Assembly: GCF_013386165.1 (NCBI RefSeq)
Contig: NZ_JACAOS010000003.1
Coordinates: forward strand, 972,343-1,036,342
DNA length: 64,000 nt
Reading direction: 5' to 3'
DNA from: Pseudomonas gingeri
Lineage (GTDB): Bacteria > Pseudomonadota > Gammaproteobacteria > Pseudomonadales > Pseudomonadaceae
Shown: positions 1 through 10,016 of the stretch, one piece after another
How the letters are laid out: each line of letters starts with the position of its first letter
Position numbering within the stretch: the stretch's first letter is position 1
Made by a program: the position numbers and the translations under genes
The notes under the pieces: model-generated
What the model saw: only the letters and a program-made list of their open reading frames with translations
The model's database searches: none
What the model was told of the DNA's origin: nothing

Positions 1-612
1 GACATGGCCGGACAACGCCGTCCCCGTGACCACGATGCCACTGCCCGGCACATTGAACGCACGGTCGATGGCCAGGCGAAAGCCGCCTTCGGCACTGCGT
101 CGGCGAATCTCATCCTGGGCCTGGAGCAAGGCCTGACGAAGTGTCTCGATGCCTTCTGCGCTGACACTGGAAACCTCGATCAGCGGCGCCTGCGCATAAG
201 GGCCAGAGGCCAATAGCGCCTGGATCTCGGCGCGCACCTGAATCCTGCGCACCGGTTCGACCCGATCGCATTTGCTGATCGCCACCAGCGCCTGGGGAAT
301 GCCCAGCAGTTCGACAATCGCCAGATGCTCACGGGTCTGGGGCATCACCCCATCGTCGGCGGCCACCACCAGCAATACCAGGTCGATCCCCTGGGCACCG
401 GCCAGCATGTTATGGATAAACCGTTCATGGCCGGGCACATCGATAAAACCGGTCAGCGCGGCGCCGCTCGCCAGCGGGGCATAGAGGTAACCCAGGTCGA
501 TGGTGATACCGCGTTCGCGTTCCTCCCGGCGTTTGTCGCCGGCCTGGCCGGTCAATGCCTGGAGCAGGCTGGTCTTGCCATGGTCGATATGCCCCGCCGT
601 GCCGACGATCAC
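1..612 (-). CDS. selB: Selenocysteine-specific elongation factor SelB (N-terminal part, cut by window start)
   Basis: SelB is a GTPase that delivers selenocysteinyl-tRNA to the ribosome at UGA codons followed by a SECIS hairpin. The visible 204 codons are the G domain. They begin M(V)[17 protein letters not shown] with the P-loop GHIDHGKT. The switch I region follows (RGITIDLGY), then the G3 motif DVPGHE and SKCD in the position of the usual NKxD. The start is GTG at 612-610 and overlaps the selA stop by four bases (GTGA), so the two genes are translationally coupled. The tRNA-interacting C-terminal winged-helix part lies outside the window. The client in this window is fdnG. Identification is secure; only the length cannot be seen. 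Confidence 0.95.
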   Translation of the reverse strand, partial: MIVGTAGHIDHGKTSLLQALTGQAGDKRREERERGITIDLGYLYAPLASGAALTGFIDVPGHERFIHNMLAGAQGIDLVLLVVAADDGVMPQTREHLAIVELLGIPQALVAISKCDRVEPVRRIQVRAEIQALLASGPYAQAPLIEVSSVSAEGIETLRQALLQAQDEIRRRSAEGGFRLAIDRAFNVPGSGIVVTGTALSGHV

Positions 613-2096
613 CCTACCCGACTCCCCTGCGACCCGCTTTTTGTAGGAGCAAGCTTGCTCGCGATAAACGATGACGCGGTCCCAAGGCTCAACCCCTCAA
701 GCTGTGCCACCCAAGCCGCCTCATCATCCAACTGACGCAAATCCAGCCACAAGGCGTCATCATCGATTCGCCCCAACACCGGAATCGGCAAGCCCCGCAG
801 CGCCGCCTCCAGTCCATGCAGACTACGTCCGCGCAAACGTTTCGAGGTATTGGCCCGCAGGCACAACGCCGCGCTGGGCAAGCGCGCCACCGGTTGGCTG
901 CCGCTGCCGATCATGCCCAGCGCCGGCACTGCCGAGACATTCCAACCCTCCCCCAAGACAGCGACCAACAACGGGCGCAGACGCTCGGCCTGGGCCAGGA
1001 TCTCCGCCTGGGGCCGGGTCAACAGACGCAAGCTGGGCAAACGCTCGGCCAATCGATCCGGATTACGGTACAACCCCAGTACCGCCTCCAGGGCGGCAAG
1101 GGTCAGTTTGTCGACCCGCAATGCCCGTTTCAGTGGATTCTTCTTGATCTTCGCGATCAGTTCCTTGCGCCCGACGATCAGCCCGGCCTGGGGGCCGCCG
1201 AGTAATTTGTCACCGCTGAAGGTCACGATATCGGCACCGTCTTCCAGCGCCTGGCGCACCGTCGGTTCGGCCGGCAGGCCCCAGCGTGTGAGATCGAGCA
1301 GGCTGCCGCTGCCGAGGTCTTCGAGCAATGGCAGCCCATGGCGATGGGCAATCTGTGCCAGCTCGGCGGTGGGCACCTGGGCAGTGAAACCCTGGATGTT
1401 GTAGTTGCTCGCATGCACCCGCATCAGCAGGCCGCTGCGTGGGCCGATGGCGGTTTCATAGTCACGGGCATGGGTGCGATTGGTGGTGCCCACTTCATGC
1501 AGGCGGACACCGGCGCGGGCCATGATGTCGGGAATGCGGAAGGCGCCGCCGATCTCGATCAGTTCACCCCGGGAGATAATGCCTTCCTTGCGTTGCCCGA
1601 GGCTGTTGAGGGCCAGCAGCACGGCGGCGGCATTGTTGTTGACCACGGTGACGGCTTCGGCGCCGGTCAGTTCGCGAATCAGACCCTCGATCAGATCGTC
1701 ACGCTCACCACGCTTGCCGCTGTGCAGATCGAACTCCAGGTTCAGCGGGTAGCGGGCAGCCATTTGCACGGCGTCGATGGCTTCTTCCGGTAGCAATGCA
1801 CGGCCAAGGTTGGTGTGCAACACCGTGCCGGTCAGGTTGAATACCCGTTGCACACGGCTACGGTGCTGGTTGAACAGACGTTCGCCAACCCGGCCCGCGA
1901 GAACCGGCGGGGTCAGTTCGGCGGCGCTGAGTTGGCCTGAGCGGGCCGGTTCGCGCAGTTCGTCGAGTAGCTGGCGCAGACTCGCCAGCAAGGCATCGCG
2001 GCCGTAACGCTCGACCAGGGGTTGGCAGGCGGGGTCGCGCAACAGGCTATCGATGGAGGGCAGACGGGGCGGGATAGCGGCAAGGCTTGAGGACAT
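609..2096 (-). CDS. selA: L-seryl-tRNA(Sec) selenium transferase with a REP-encoded C-terminal extension
   Basis: SelA is a PLP enzyme that converts seryl-tRNA(Sec) to selenocysteinyl-tRNA(Sec) with selenophosphate. The family core is complete: [40 protein letters not shown] and [12 protein letters not shown], with the PLP lysine near residue 297. The chosen ATG at 2096 has an AGGA upstream and gives the family-like N-terminus [19 protein letters not shown]; a start at 2144 would add 16 atypical residues. The protein is 495 residues. The E. coli enzyme, as I remember it, is about 463 and ends just after the LWLDLR motif. The extra 26 or so residues (about 470-495) are largely translated from a REP palindrome at 642-665. 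The gene lies downstream of fdhE and overlaps selB by four bases. Confidence 0.96.
   Translation of the reverse strand: MSSSLAAIPPRLPSIDSLLRDPACQPLVERYGRDALLASLRQLLDELREPARSGQLSAAELTPPVLAGRVGERLFNQHRSRVQRVFNLTGTVLHTNLGRALLPEEAIDAVQMAARYPLNLEFDLHSGKRGERDDLIEGLIRELTGAEAVTVVNNNAAAVLLALNSLGQRKEGIISRGELIEIGGAFRIPDIMARAGVRLHEVGTTNRTHARDYETAIGPRSGLLMRVHASNYNIQGFTAQVPTAELAQIAHRHGLPLLEDLGSGSLLDLTRWGLPAEPTVRQALEDGADIVTFSGDKLLGGPQAGLIVGRKELIAKIKKNPLKRALRVDKLTLAALEAVLGLYRNPDRLAERLPSLRLLTRPQAEILAQAERLRPLLVAVLGEGWNVSAVPALGMIGSGSQPVARLPSAALCLRANTSKRLRGRSLHGLEAALRGLPIPVLGRIDDDALWLDLRQLDDEAAWVAQLEGLSLGTASSFIASKLAPTKSGSQGSRVG
642..665 (+). repeat. REP element inside the 3' end of selA
   Basis: This palindromic element carries the core GAGCAAGCTTGCTCGC. 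It matches the elements at 2241-2264, 22847-22870, 22925-22947 and 44965-44988. It sits inside the selA reading frame and encodes about residues 477-485 (IASKLAPT). Pseudomonas REPs are normally intergenic, so a translated copy is unusual. Confidence 0.9.
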
Positions 2097-2151
2097 CAAG
2101 GGTTTCCTGAAAGCACGATGCGAAAACCTGAGTGTAGACGCCATCGCTCCC

Positions 2152-2264
2152 TGTAGAAGCAGCCGGTCGACGCTCGATTGCTCGCGATGGACGTCAACGA
2201 TAATGCGCGCACTCTGACACCCAGCGGTGCCTGGACTACCATCGCGAGCAAGCTCGCTCCTACA
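2152..2264. repeat. Inverted REP pair (REPIN-like) between fdhE and selA
   Basis: An intact element at 2241-2264 (ATCGCGAGCAAGCTCGCTCC on the plus strand) faces a degenerate partner at 2152-2190 that keeps GATTGCTCGCGATGG. Together they span most of the 171-base gap between fdhE and selA. Such pairs can fold in RNA and separate the expression of neighbouring genes. No function can be shown from sequence alone. Confidence 0.8.
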
Positions 2265-2267
2265 CGG

Positions 2268-3191
2268 TCAATCGCCGCCTGGGGCCAGCAGCAGGTTCGG
2301 GGCTTGACGCAGGTAGCCTTCCTGGTCGAGACGAATGTCCAGCGCCAGGCTGGTGATATCGGCTGACAGCGGCTCAGCCTCGGCGTCTTCTTCCAGGTAG
2401 ATCAACTTGAGATAGCTGTTGCAACCCGGGCAGATTTCCGCGCGCAACGGCGCATGACCCGCCGCGTGCAGGTCATCCCCCAGGCTCAGGTACTTGAGCC
2501 CCTTGCTCTGTTCGCAGTAGATGCACTTGACCCGCACCACATGCCACTCGCAGGCGCACAACGAACACACCAGGTAACGCAGGCCATTGAACTTACCCCG
2601 GTGCCGAATCACCCCGGCCATCGCCGGCGAACCACAGGCCGGGCACTGGCTCAGGCTGTCACAGGGTTTCAAGGCGAGGTTCGGCACGCTCAACAACCAA
2701 TGGCTCCAGGCCGCCTGCAACGCCGCGCCAAGAAACGGCACCAGCGCCGCCGGCAGCCCGGCATATTGGCCACCAAGCAAAGCCAGCGCCCAGACTTTGC
2801 GTTGCCCGGCCCGGCTGTCCCGCAAGGTGCCGATAGCCTGTCTTACGGCGGGAACGCTGCTGGTATAACCCGAGAGCAAGGCATCCAGCCAAGGCAGCCA
2901 GAGGTCTTCGCGCACCAGGCTGTCGGCGGCCAACGGTGGCAGGCCATGTTCCAGGCACAGCCGCTGGCGCTCAGGGTCGGGCAACAGATTACTCGGTGGC
3001 TGCTCCAGCAACCGCTGCTGCTCCTGGCAAAGCCCGGCCACCAAGGTGATGTACTCGGCCAATGGATGCCCGACCGCCAAATGCTCCAGCCGGGCCGCGC
3101 GCAGGGCGAACAGCGTCGGCGGCGGCAGGTGCAGGAACGGCGGCGAACTGGCCGAGGCTTCGATCTGTCCAGGTTCCAATATCGTGCTCAA
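2268..3191 (-). CDS. fdhE: Formate dehydrogenase accessory protein FdhE
   Basis: FdhE is a cytoplasmic maturation factor for Tat-exported formate dehydrogenases. The protein has 307 residues. Its C-terminal half carries the family's zinc or iron-binding CXXC pairs: CPACGSPAM, CSLCACEW, CIYCEQ and EICPGCNSYL. I chose the TTG start at 3191 (protein beginning MSTILEPGQIEAS) because it lies four bases after the fdnI stop, behind an AAAAGGGAT Shine-Dalgarno-like stretch, and gives the family length. Starting at 3341 would run far into fdnI. The position after fdnGHI fits its chaperone role. The start codon is the only uncertainty. Confidence 0.93.
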   Translation of the reverse strand: MSTILEPGQIEASASSPPFLHLPPPTLFALRAARLEHLAVGHPLAEYITLVAGLCQEQQRLLEQPPSNLLPDPERQRLCLEHGLPPLAADSLVREDLWLPWLDALLSGYTSSVPAVRQAIGTLRDSRAGQRKVWALALLGGQYAGLPAALVPFLGAALQAAWSHWLLSVPNLALKPCDSLSQCPACGSPAMAGVIRHRGKFNGLRYLVCSLCACEWHVVRVKCIYCEQSKGLKYLSLGDDLHAAGHAPLRAEICPGCNSYLKLIYLEEDAEAEPLSADITSLALDIRLDQEGYLRQAPNLLLAPGGD

Positions 3192-3195
3192 GCGC

Positions 3196-3849
3196 TTATC
3201 CCTTTTTCCGTGGCTCGGCGGTCGGAGCTTCGCTGCGGGTGACTTCGCGGTACCACAACTCATGGTGTTTGCGCGCCCAGGAGCGGCTGACCCAGCCATG
3301 CAGCATGGCCCCGACCGAGCCCTTGATCCAGATGCCGGCATAAATATGCACGATGATGCTCAACACCAGCACGAACGCCGCCAGTGCATGGAGCAACACC
3401 GCCAGGCGAATGCTGCCGATACCGAAGTACTGGCTGAAATACGCCCGCCAGATCACCACCCCGCTGACCAGCAAGACCAGCATGCAAGCCAACAGCGTCC
3501 AGAACAGCAGCTTCTGTCCAGGGTTGTACTTGCCAATCGGTGGTACGCCCTCCTCCTCGTTGCGAATCACCCGGTCGACCCGCCTGAGCCACAGGCGGTC
3601 ATTGGCGATAAAGAAGTTGGCCCGCCAGAAACGGATCACCAGCCCGAGGAACAGCAGGAACATCAGCAGGCCCATGAACGGATGCAGGATACGAGTCCAG
3701 GGCCCGCCGCCGAACAGTTGGCTGAGCCAAAACAACGACGGGTGAAACAACGCCAGCCCCGACAGGCCAGCCATGAAGAACAGGATCGCCACCAGCCAGT
3801 GGTTGGTCCGTTGGTTGGCGGTATAACGCAGGATCGGCTTGCCGCTCAT
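3196..3849 (-). CDS. fdnI: Formate dehydrogenase gamma subunit (cytochrome b556)
   Basis: This is the integral-membrane cytochrome b subunit that passes electrons from the periplasmic formate dehydrogenase to the quinone pool. The protein has 217 residues with about four hydrophobic segments: near 18-36 ([18 protein letters not shown]), 55-75, 112-132 and 150-170. Histidines suited to haem ligation occur in the segments NHWLV, LHALAAF and VHIYAG. It overlaps fdnH by four bases (ATGA) and is followed after four bases by fdhE, so it lies in one operon. It could equally be called fdoI; fdnI follows P. aeruginosa usage. Confidence 0.94.
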   Translation of the reverse strand: MSGKPILRYTANQRTNHWLVAILFFMAGLSGLALFHPSLFWLSQLFGGGPWTRILHPFMGLLMFLLFLGLVIRFWRANFFIANDRLWLRRVDRVIRNEEEGVPPIGKYNPGQKLLFWTLLACMLVLLVSGVVIWRAYFSQYFGIGSIRLAVLLHALAAFVLVLSIIVHIYAGIWIKGSVGAMLHGWVSRSWARKHHELWYREVTRSEAPTAEPRKKG

Positions 3850-4787
3850 GGCCGTGGCTCCTCACCGGTTTTCGGATCAAAGACATGCACGCTGGGGTCG
3901 ACCTGATGGACGCTGCTGTCCGTCGGCGCTGCCGGCTCGTCCTCCTCCACCCGTTGCGGGCCGATGCGCACATAGTGGAAAAAGCCCGCCAGCACCGCCA
4001 CGCCCATCGCCAACAGGCCCAGGGGCTTGCTGAGGCCTTTCCACAACTCGACAAAAGGACTGATGCTCGGCTGGTTCGGCAGACCGGCGTACAGTGACGG
4101 TTGGTCGGCGTGGTGCAGCACGTACATCACATGGGTGCCGCCAACGCCTGCCGGGTCGTACAAGCCGGCCTGGTCGAAACCACGGGACTTGAGGTCGACG
4201 ATGCGCTCGGCGGCGTGTTCCTTCATGTCTTCCTTGCTGCCGAAGACAATCGCCCCGGTCGGGCAGGTTTTCACGCAGGCCGGCTCCAAGCCCACCGCCA
4301 CCCGGTCCGAACACAAGGTGCACTTATAGGCCTTGTGGTCCTTTTGCGAGATACGCGGTATGTCGAAGGGACAACCAGTGATGCAATAACCGCAACCGAT
4401 GCAATGATCCTGGTTGAAGTCGACGATGCCATTGGCATGCTTGATGATCGCCCCCGGACTGGGGCAGGCCTTCAGGCAGCCGGGGTCGGCGCAATGCATG
4501 CAGCCGTCCTTGCGGATCAACCATTCCAGGGTGCCCGCCGGGGTCTCATGCTCGGTGAAGCGCATCAGGGTCCAGCTTTCGGCACTCAGGTCCTGGGGAT
4601 TGTCGTAGGTGCCATGGTTGTGGCCGACCTCGTCGCGCAGCTCATTCCATTCCGAACACGCCACCTGGCAGGCCTTGCAGCCGATGCACTTGGTGGTGTC
4701 GATCAGCTTGGCGACTTCTTCCTGCTGGCGCACGGAGGGCGGCAAGGTGGTGGTTGCCGAACGGGCAATGATGTCTTGGCTGGCCAT
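3846..4787 (-). CDS. fdnH: Formate dehydrogenase beta subunit (four [4Fe-4S] clusters)
   Basis: This is the electron-transfer subunit between the molybdenum/selenium catalytic subunit and cytochrome b. The 313-residue protein has the expected four cysteine clusters: [15 protein letters not shown] near residue 37, [30 protein letters not shown] and [22 protein letters not shown] single C-terminal transmembrane helix ([18 protein letters not shown]) anchors it in the membrane with its bulk in the periplasm, carried there with the Tat-exported alpha subunit. The start overlaps the fdnG stop by a single base, and its 3' end overlaps fdnI. Confidence 0.96.
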   Translation of the reverse strand: MASQDIIARSATTTLPPSVRQQEEVAKLIDTTKCIGCKACQVACSEWNELRDEVGHNHGTYDNPQDLSAESWTLMRFTEHETPAGTLEWLIRKDGCMHCADPGCLKACPSPGAIIKHANGIVDFNQDHCIGCGYCITGCPFDIPRISQKDHKAYKCTLCSDRVAVGLEPACVKTCPTGAIVFGSKEDMKEHAAERIVDLKSRGFDQAGLYDPAGVGGTHVMYVLHHADQPSLYAGLPNQPSISPFVELWKGLSKPLGLLAMGVAVLAGFFHYVRIGPQRVEEDEPAAPTDSSVHQVDPSVHVFDPKTGEEPRP

Positions 4788-7700
4788 CAGATTTTCTCCA
4801 CGTTGACCAGGAACGACTTGGATTCCGGAGTCTGTGAATTACCATCGCCGAGGAACGGCACCAGGGTGTTGGTCAGGTAGCCGTGTCGCGCCACGCCGGT
4901 GAATCCCCAGTGCAGCGGGATACCGATATGGTGGACGACCTGATTGTTGACCTGCAGCGGTCGAATCCGCTTGGTCACCACCGCCACCGCTTCGATATGC
5001 CCACGCTTGGAGCTGACCCGCACCCGGTCGCCGGCAACAATGCCTTTCTCCTTGGCCAGCACCTCGCCGATCTCGACGAACTGCTCGGGCTGGACAATGG
5101 CGTTGAGCTTGCAGTGCTTGCTCCAGAAGTGGAAATGCTCGGTCAGCCGGTAGGTGGTGGCGGCATACGGGAAGTCCTTGGCCTGCCCCAGGGTGTCCCA
5201 GACCGAATCGAAGATCCGCGCCGCCGGATTGCTGGTGACTTTCTTGTTGTCCGGGTGCAGTGGGTTGATGCCGATGGGGGTTTCGAACGGCTCGTAATGT
5301 TCCGGGAACGGTCCTTCGGCCATCTTGTCGACGGCAAAGAACCGAGCAACGCCTTCGGGGTTCATGATGAACGGATTCATCCCGGCCTCCGGCGGCACAT
5401 CGGGCTTGTAGTCGGGCACGTCGGTGCCGCCCCAGGCCTTGCCGTTCCACCACACCAGGCGTTTTTCCGGCGACCAGGGTTTGCCCTGGGTGTCGGCGGA
5501 CGCGCGGTTGTAGAGAATCCGCCGGTTCATCGGCCAGGCCCAGGCCCAGCCCAGATGCTGTTTCATGCCGTAGGGGTCGCTGTTGTCGCGCCGGGCCATC
5601 TGATTGCCCTGCTCGGTCCAACTGCCACAGAAGATCCAGCAGCCCGAAGCGGTGCTGCCGTCGTCCTTGAGCTGGGCAAACCCGGCCAGTTGCTGGCCGG
5701 CCTTGATCGCGCTGCCCGTGGCATCGGTGAAGTCCGCGCTGGCATAGCCGTTGATTTCCCGGGCCAGTTCTTCCGGGGAGGGTTCATTGGCGATCTTGTA
5801 GGGCCAGCTCAGCTTGAGGATCGGCTCGGCAAAGGCCCCGCCGCTAGCCTGGTAACGCTGGCGCAGCCGCAGGAACAGTTCGCTCATGATCTTCACATCG
5901 GTGCGGGTTTCCCCCGGCCCCTCGGCGCCTTTCCAGTGCCACTGCAGCCAACGGCTGCTGTTGGTCAGCGAGCCGTCTTCCTCAGCGAAGCAGGTGGTCG
6001 GAAAGCGAATGACCTCCGTCTGGATACTGCCGGTGTCGACATCGTTGTAGGGCCCGGCATTGCGCCAGAACTCCGAGGTTTCGGTGGACAGCGGGTCCAT
6101 CACCACCAGCCACTTGAGTTTGCCCAGGGCCGCGGTCACGCGGTTCTTGTCGGGCAACGCGGCAATCGGGTTGAAGCCCTGGCAGATATAGCCGTTGACC
6201 AGTCCGTGGCCCATCCGGTCGAACATGCGCAGGATGTCGTAGCCGGGGTTGTCGAGCTTGGGCAGCCAGTCATACCCCCAGTGGTTTTCAGCCGTGGCAT
6301 TGGCGCCGTACCAGGCCTTCATCAGGCTGACATGGAACTTGCCGTAGTTCTGCCAATAGGACAGTTGGCCCGGACGCAGGGGCTTGAGGGCGCGCTTGGC
6401 GATATAGGTGTCGTAGTCCTGCTCGGCATCGGAGGCCAGGGTCAGGTAGCCGGGCAACGAGTTGGACAGCAACCCGAGGTCCGTCAGCCCCTGGATGTTC
6501 GAGTGACCGCGCAAGGCATTGACCCCGCCACCGGGCATCCCGACGTTACCCAGCAACAGCTGGACCATGGCGGCGCTGCGGATGATCTGCGAGCCGATGG
6601 AGTGCTGGGTCCAGCCCAGGGCATAGAGAATCGTCATGGTCTTGCCCGGTTGCGAGCAGGTGGCGATCTCGTCCCAGATCTTGCGCATGGCGTCCTGGGG
6701 CATGCCACAGGTCTGGCTCGCCAGCTCCAGGCTATAGCGGCTGTAATGCACTTTCATCAACTGATAGACGCAGCGCGGATCCTGCAGGCTCGGGTCGACC
6801 TTGGCGAAACCGTCCTCGCCCAGCTCATAACCCCAGGAAGACTTGTCGGTGTAGGTGCGGCTGGCCGCATCGTAGCCACTGAACAGCCCGTCCTCGAAAC
6901 CGAAACCGGCTTTGACGATAAACGACACATCAGTGTAGTTGCGCACGTATTCGTGCTGGATCTTGTCCTCGGTCAGCAGGAAATTGATCAGCCCGCCCAT
7001 GAAGGCGATATCGCTGCCGGTACGAATCGGCGCGTAGTAGTCGGCCACCGAGGCGGTCCGGGTAAAGCGCGGGTCGACCACGATCAGGCGGGCCTGGTTG
7101 TGGGCCTTGGCTTCGGTCACCCATTTGAAGCCGCACGGATGCGCTTCAGCGGCATTGCCACCCATCACCAGGATCAGATTCGCATTGGCGATATCGGTCC
7201 AGGTGTTGGTCATGGCTCCACGGCCGTACGTCGGGGCAAGACTTGCCACCGTCGGGCCGTGTCAGACACGTGCCTGGTTGTCGAACCCCAGCATGCCGAG
7301 ATTGCGAATGACCTTGTGGGTCAGGTAACCGGCCTCATTGGACGCCGCCGAGGCGGCGAGAAAGCCGGTGGTCAGCCAACGGTTGACCGTCTGCCCCTGG
7401 GCGTTCTTCTCGATGAAGTTGGCGTCGCGGTCGGCCTTGATCAGGTCGGCGACGCGGTCCAAGGCTTCATCCCAGGAGATCCGGGTCCATTCCTGGCTGC
7501 CCGGCTTGCGCACCTGCGGGTACTTGAGGCGGTCGGGGCTGTGGATGAAGTCCAGCAGGCCGGCGCCTTTGGGACACAGGGTGCCGCGGTTGACCGGATG
7601 GTCGGCATCACCCTCGATATGGATGATGTTCTGGGCCACGTTCTTGGCGGTATCACCCTGGCTGTACAGGATCAACCCGCAACCGACCGAGCAATACGGA

Positions 7701-7852
7701 CAGGTGTTACGGGTTTCATGGGTATGGGTGAGTTTGAAGTGGCGCACTTGCTCGGCAAAGGCAGGCGTCGGGGCCATGCCCAACGCGGCCAGGCTCGAGC
7801 CTCCAAGGCCGATAGCGGCGACCTTGAAGAACTGACGACGGTTGAGATCCAT
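4787..7852 (-). CDS. fdnG: Formate dehydrogenase major subunit, selenocysteine-containing (UGA readthrough)
   Basis: This is the catalytic subunit: it oxidises formate at a molybdopterin cofactor with selenocysteine as metal ligand. It reads as two abutting frames joined in phase by TGA at 7264-7262. Codon 197 is this UGA, close to Sec196 of E. coli FdnG, and the context V-U-H-G-P-T-V-A matches the family. The N-terminus has a Tat signal (NRRQFFK, then a hydrophobic stretch to AFA at about residue 33). A [4Fe-4S] site follows (Cys51, Cys54, Cys58, Cys93). Total length is 1,021 residues. The ATG at 7852 has a GGGAG ribosome site. The gene should not be annotated as a pseudogene or as two genes. 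Confidence 0.97.
7218..7264 (-). promoter_or_regulatory. Bacterial SECIS element directing selenocysteine insertion in fdnG
   Basis: Directly after the UGA the mRNA reads CACGGCC, which pairs perfectly over seven bases with GGCCGTG at 7225-7219. Above this a second stem GGCA/TGCC closes an AGTCT loop (about 7248-7236). E. coli fdhF and fdnG have the same design: a stem starting at the UGA and a small apical loop containing GU, which is bound by SelB. It lies within coding sequence. Confidence 0.88.
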
Positions 7853-8007
7853 CGTGTACTCCCGATCAGGTGGTGGGCCCGGTCAGGTGCCGGGCTCTTT
7901 GAAACGATCACGGTGGCGGCAGGATTGCCGTCAGTTTCACTCTAGCCAAGATTGGCGATTGTGCGATGTGACCTGATCATCGGTGCCATACCATTGTAGG
8001 GGCGGCG

Positions 8008-8763
8008 TCAGGGCTTGCCGGCCACCTTGGCCGTTAGCGGCACGCCCTGCTGGCGAATCGAACGCTGGGTCAGCAGGACACGCTCCAGCGCCTGCTCCGC
8101 CTCGGAATCCTGCATGGGCGCATGAATGGCCGCCGAGACCAGGCTGATCAACTTGGCCATGACTTCGGCATCGGTGGCCGGGCGCCCCAGGCTCATGGCC
8201 TGCATCAGGAAGCGCAGCTCGGTCCCGGCAATCACCCCGGAAATCGCCTTGAGGGCGAATTGCAGGCGCACCCCGACTTCATTACGCGGCATATCCGGCA
8301 GCGCCAGGGCGAAAGCATTGAAGAACCGCTCGAACACCGGCTGGTAATGTTCCTTGAGGTATTCTTGGATAAAGGGCGAGGTATCGCTGTAGACCCGCCC
8401 CAGGAAACGAATGAAGGAACGGCTTTCATCGCCGTCGCCGCTGCGCTCCAGGCCCATGGCCGGGGCGAACAGCACCCCCAGCAGGGTCTCGCAATCCAGT
8501 GGGCCATCGGCCTGCTCTTCGCATTTGGCCAGCAGTTCCAGGCGCTGTTCGTTGAGCGGCCCCAGGCGCTGCATCAGCAAGGCGGTCATCAGGGAATCCT
8601 TGTCCCCGAAGTGGTAGTTCACCGCAGCCAGGTTGACCTGGGCGCGTTCGGTGATCTGGCGCAACAACACGGCGTCGTAGCCGTATTTGATAAACAGTGC
8701 CTCCGTGGCATCCAGCAATCGGGTCTTGGTGACATTCGGGGCACTGAGTTTCTTTGCGACCAT
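8008..8763 (-). CDS. TetR/AcrR-family transcriptional regulator
   Basis: A 251-residue repressor-type protein. Its N-terminal helix-turn-helix spans about residues 12-60 (KTRLLDATEALFIKYGYDAVLLRQITERAQVN split across the helices, then LAAVNYHFGDKDSL). The rest is an all-helical ligand and dimer domain. The NLAAVNYHFG segment resembles PsrA, the fatty-acid-responsive regulator of Pseudomonas, so a lipid or acyl-CoA ligand is possible but not shown. It lies upstream of fdnG on the same strand with a 155-base gap, and faces away from the exporter operon at 9312, from which 548 bases separate it. Its target is unknown. Confidence 0.85.
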   Translation of the reverse strand: MVAKKLSAPNVTKTRLLDATEALFIKYGYDAVLLRQITERAQVNLAAVNYHFGDKDSLMTALLMQRLGPLNEQRLELLAKCEEQADGPLDCETLLGVLFAPAMGLERSGDGDESRSFIRFLGRVYSDTSPFIQEYLKEHYQPVFERFFNAFALALPDMPRNEVGVRLQFALKAISGVIAGTELRFLMQAMSLGRPATDAEVMAKLISLVSAAIHAPMQDSEAEQALERVLLTQRSIRQQGVPLTAKVAGKP

Positions 8764-9311
8764 ATGTGAGGAGCCTTCGCGGGGGTGAAAATTTGACCGG
8801 ATGAACAGCGTTTTAAAAATAAATTTGATTTTTTATACCCGTGAAAGCCTTTGAAAGCAAGCCTCTACGCCGGCTACCGTCTCTTATCGGGTGTTTGAAA
8901 ACCATTCTATTTGGTTTCAAAAAGGACACAGTCCGATGCAATTTTGCCCAGGTCATCGCGCCTCACGGAAACGCTCAATCGACGCCGAACGGCTCGTGAT
9001 CGCAGCCTGACATCAGCTTTCGGCACGCTCGGCACTGTTATCCGGGTAAGGCTAGCGTCTGCACCCGTAGCAGCGGTCATGTCTGACCAATAAAGTGTAT
9101 CCAGTTGTCACGAAGTCCCGCTGGAAACGCCTGGGTTTTCCACGAAATAGACGGCTAGCGCCGACCCAAGATCACGGCTACTATTCAAACAATTATTTAA
9201 AATAAGAAAATAAACCCTGTGCTCGTCCCTGCCCCGAGAACCGCCTGAGCGTTCCACAACGCGCCCGGGACGGCGGCTCCTGTCAGGCCGGGCCGGCCGG
9301 CGCGATCAGCC
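8764..9311. other. Divergent intergenic region with an inverted repeat and an AT-rich tract
   Basis: This 548-base gap lies between the TetR gene and the exporter operon. I see no credible coding sequence. It is more AT-rich than its surroundings, notably at 8810-8840 and 9180-9225, where promoters could lie. An imperfect inverted repeat at 8894-8921 (TTTGAAAACC facing GGTTTCAAA) is a plausible operator. It would suit either the TetR protein or the divergent operon, but nothing links it to one regulator. Confidence 0.5.
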
Positions 9312-10016
9312 ATGACAGACACGATTGCTCACGAAGGCTTCATCTCCCTGCAAGGCATCGGCAAGCGTTATCGCCTCGCCGAGCAAACCCTCACCATTCT
9401 CGATAATGTCTCGCTGTCCATCGCGGCCGGTGAAAGCTGCGCTATTCTCGGTGCTTCCGGTTCGGGCAAAAGCACCCTGCTCAATATCCTCGGCCTGCTC
9501 GACCTGCCTGACGATGGCCATTATCGTTTTGCCGGCCATGACATCTTCCAGGCCAGCCCCGACCAACTGGCGGCGATCCGCAACCGCCAGATCGGCTTCG
9601 TCTTCCAGAGTTTCAACCTGCTGGCACGCCTCAGTGCCCTGGACAACGTCGCCCTGCCCTTGAGTTATCGCGGCATTCCCCGTGGGGAATCGCTGACGCG
9701 GGCCATGGCCATGCTCGAACAGGTCGGCCTGGAGGCGCGTGCGCACCATCGCCCTGCCGACCTCTCCGGAGGCCAGCGCCAGCGGGTAGCAATCGCCCGG
9801 GCGCTGGTGGGCGAACCTTCGGTGATCCTTGCCGACGAACCCACCGGCAACCTCGACAGCAGCACCGCCCGGGAAATCATGGACCTGTTGCTGGAGCTCA
9901 ATAGGGTCCGCCAGGTCACGTTGATCATCGTCACCCATGACCCGCAGATTGCCCAACGCCTGGAACGGCAGATCCGCGTGCACAACGGCGTGATACACGA
10001 GGCTTGCCCGGCATGA
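9312..10016 (+). CDS. ABC exporter ATP-binding protein (MacB/LolD type)
   Basis: This ATPase of 234 residues powers a tripartite export system. It has Walker A GASGSGKST (about residues 47-55), the Q-loop in GFVFQSFNLL, signature [15 protein letters not shown], Walker B VILADEPTGNLD and the H-switch IIVTHD. ADEPTGNLD is typical of the LolD/MacB/FtsE group rather than importers. The permease start overlaps its stop by four bases (ATGA). In MacB the ATPase and permease are one polypeptide; here they are separate. The substrate is not evident. Confidence 0.93.
   Translation: MTDTIAHEGFISLQGIGKRYRLAEQTLTILDNVSLSIAAGESCAILGASGSGKSTLLNILGLLDLPDDGHYRFAGHDIFQASPDQLAAIRNRQIGFVFQSFNLLARLSALDNVALPLSYRGIPRGESLTRAMAMLEQVGLEARAHHRPADLSGGQRQRVAIARALVGEPSVILADEPTGNLDSSTAREIMDLLLELNRVRQVTLIIVTHDPQIAQRLERQIRVHNGVIHEACPA

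Noticed and set aside
7262..7264. Apparent nonsense mutation splitting fdnG
   Set aside because: It is the selenocysteine codon: position, context and following SECIS hairpin all fit.
4883..7945. Long plus-strand open frame (1,020 codons) opposite fdnG
   Set aside because: It lies antisense to a clear formate dehydrogenase gene. Open antisense frames are expected in GC-rich codon usage, and its translation shows no domain.
7985..8010. TGTAGGGGCGGC near the end of the TetR gene as another REP
   Set aside because: Only the outer half resembles a REP; there is no palindromic partner within reach.
8911..9093. 60-codon plus-strand frame in the TetR/exporter gap
   Set aside because: No ribosome site, start codon within an inverted repeat, no recognisable product.
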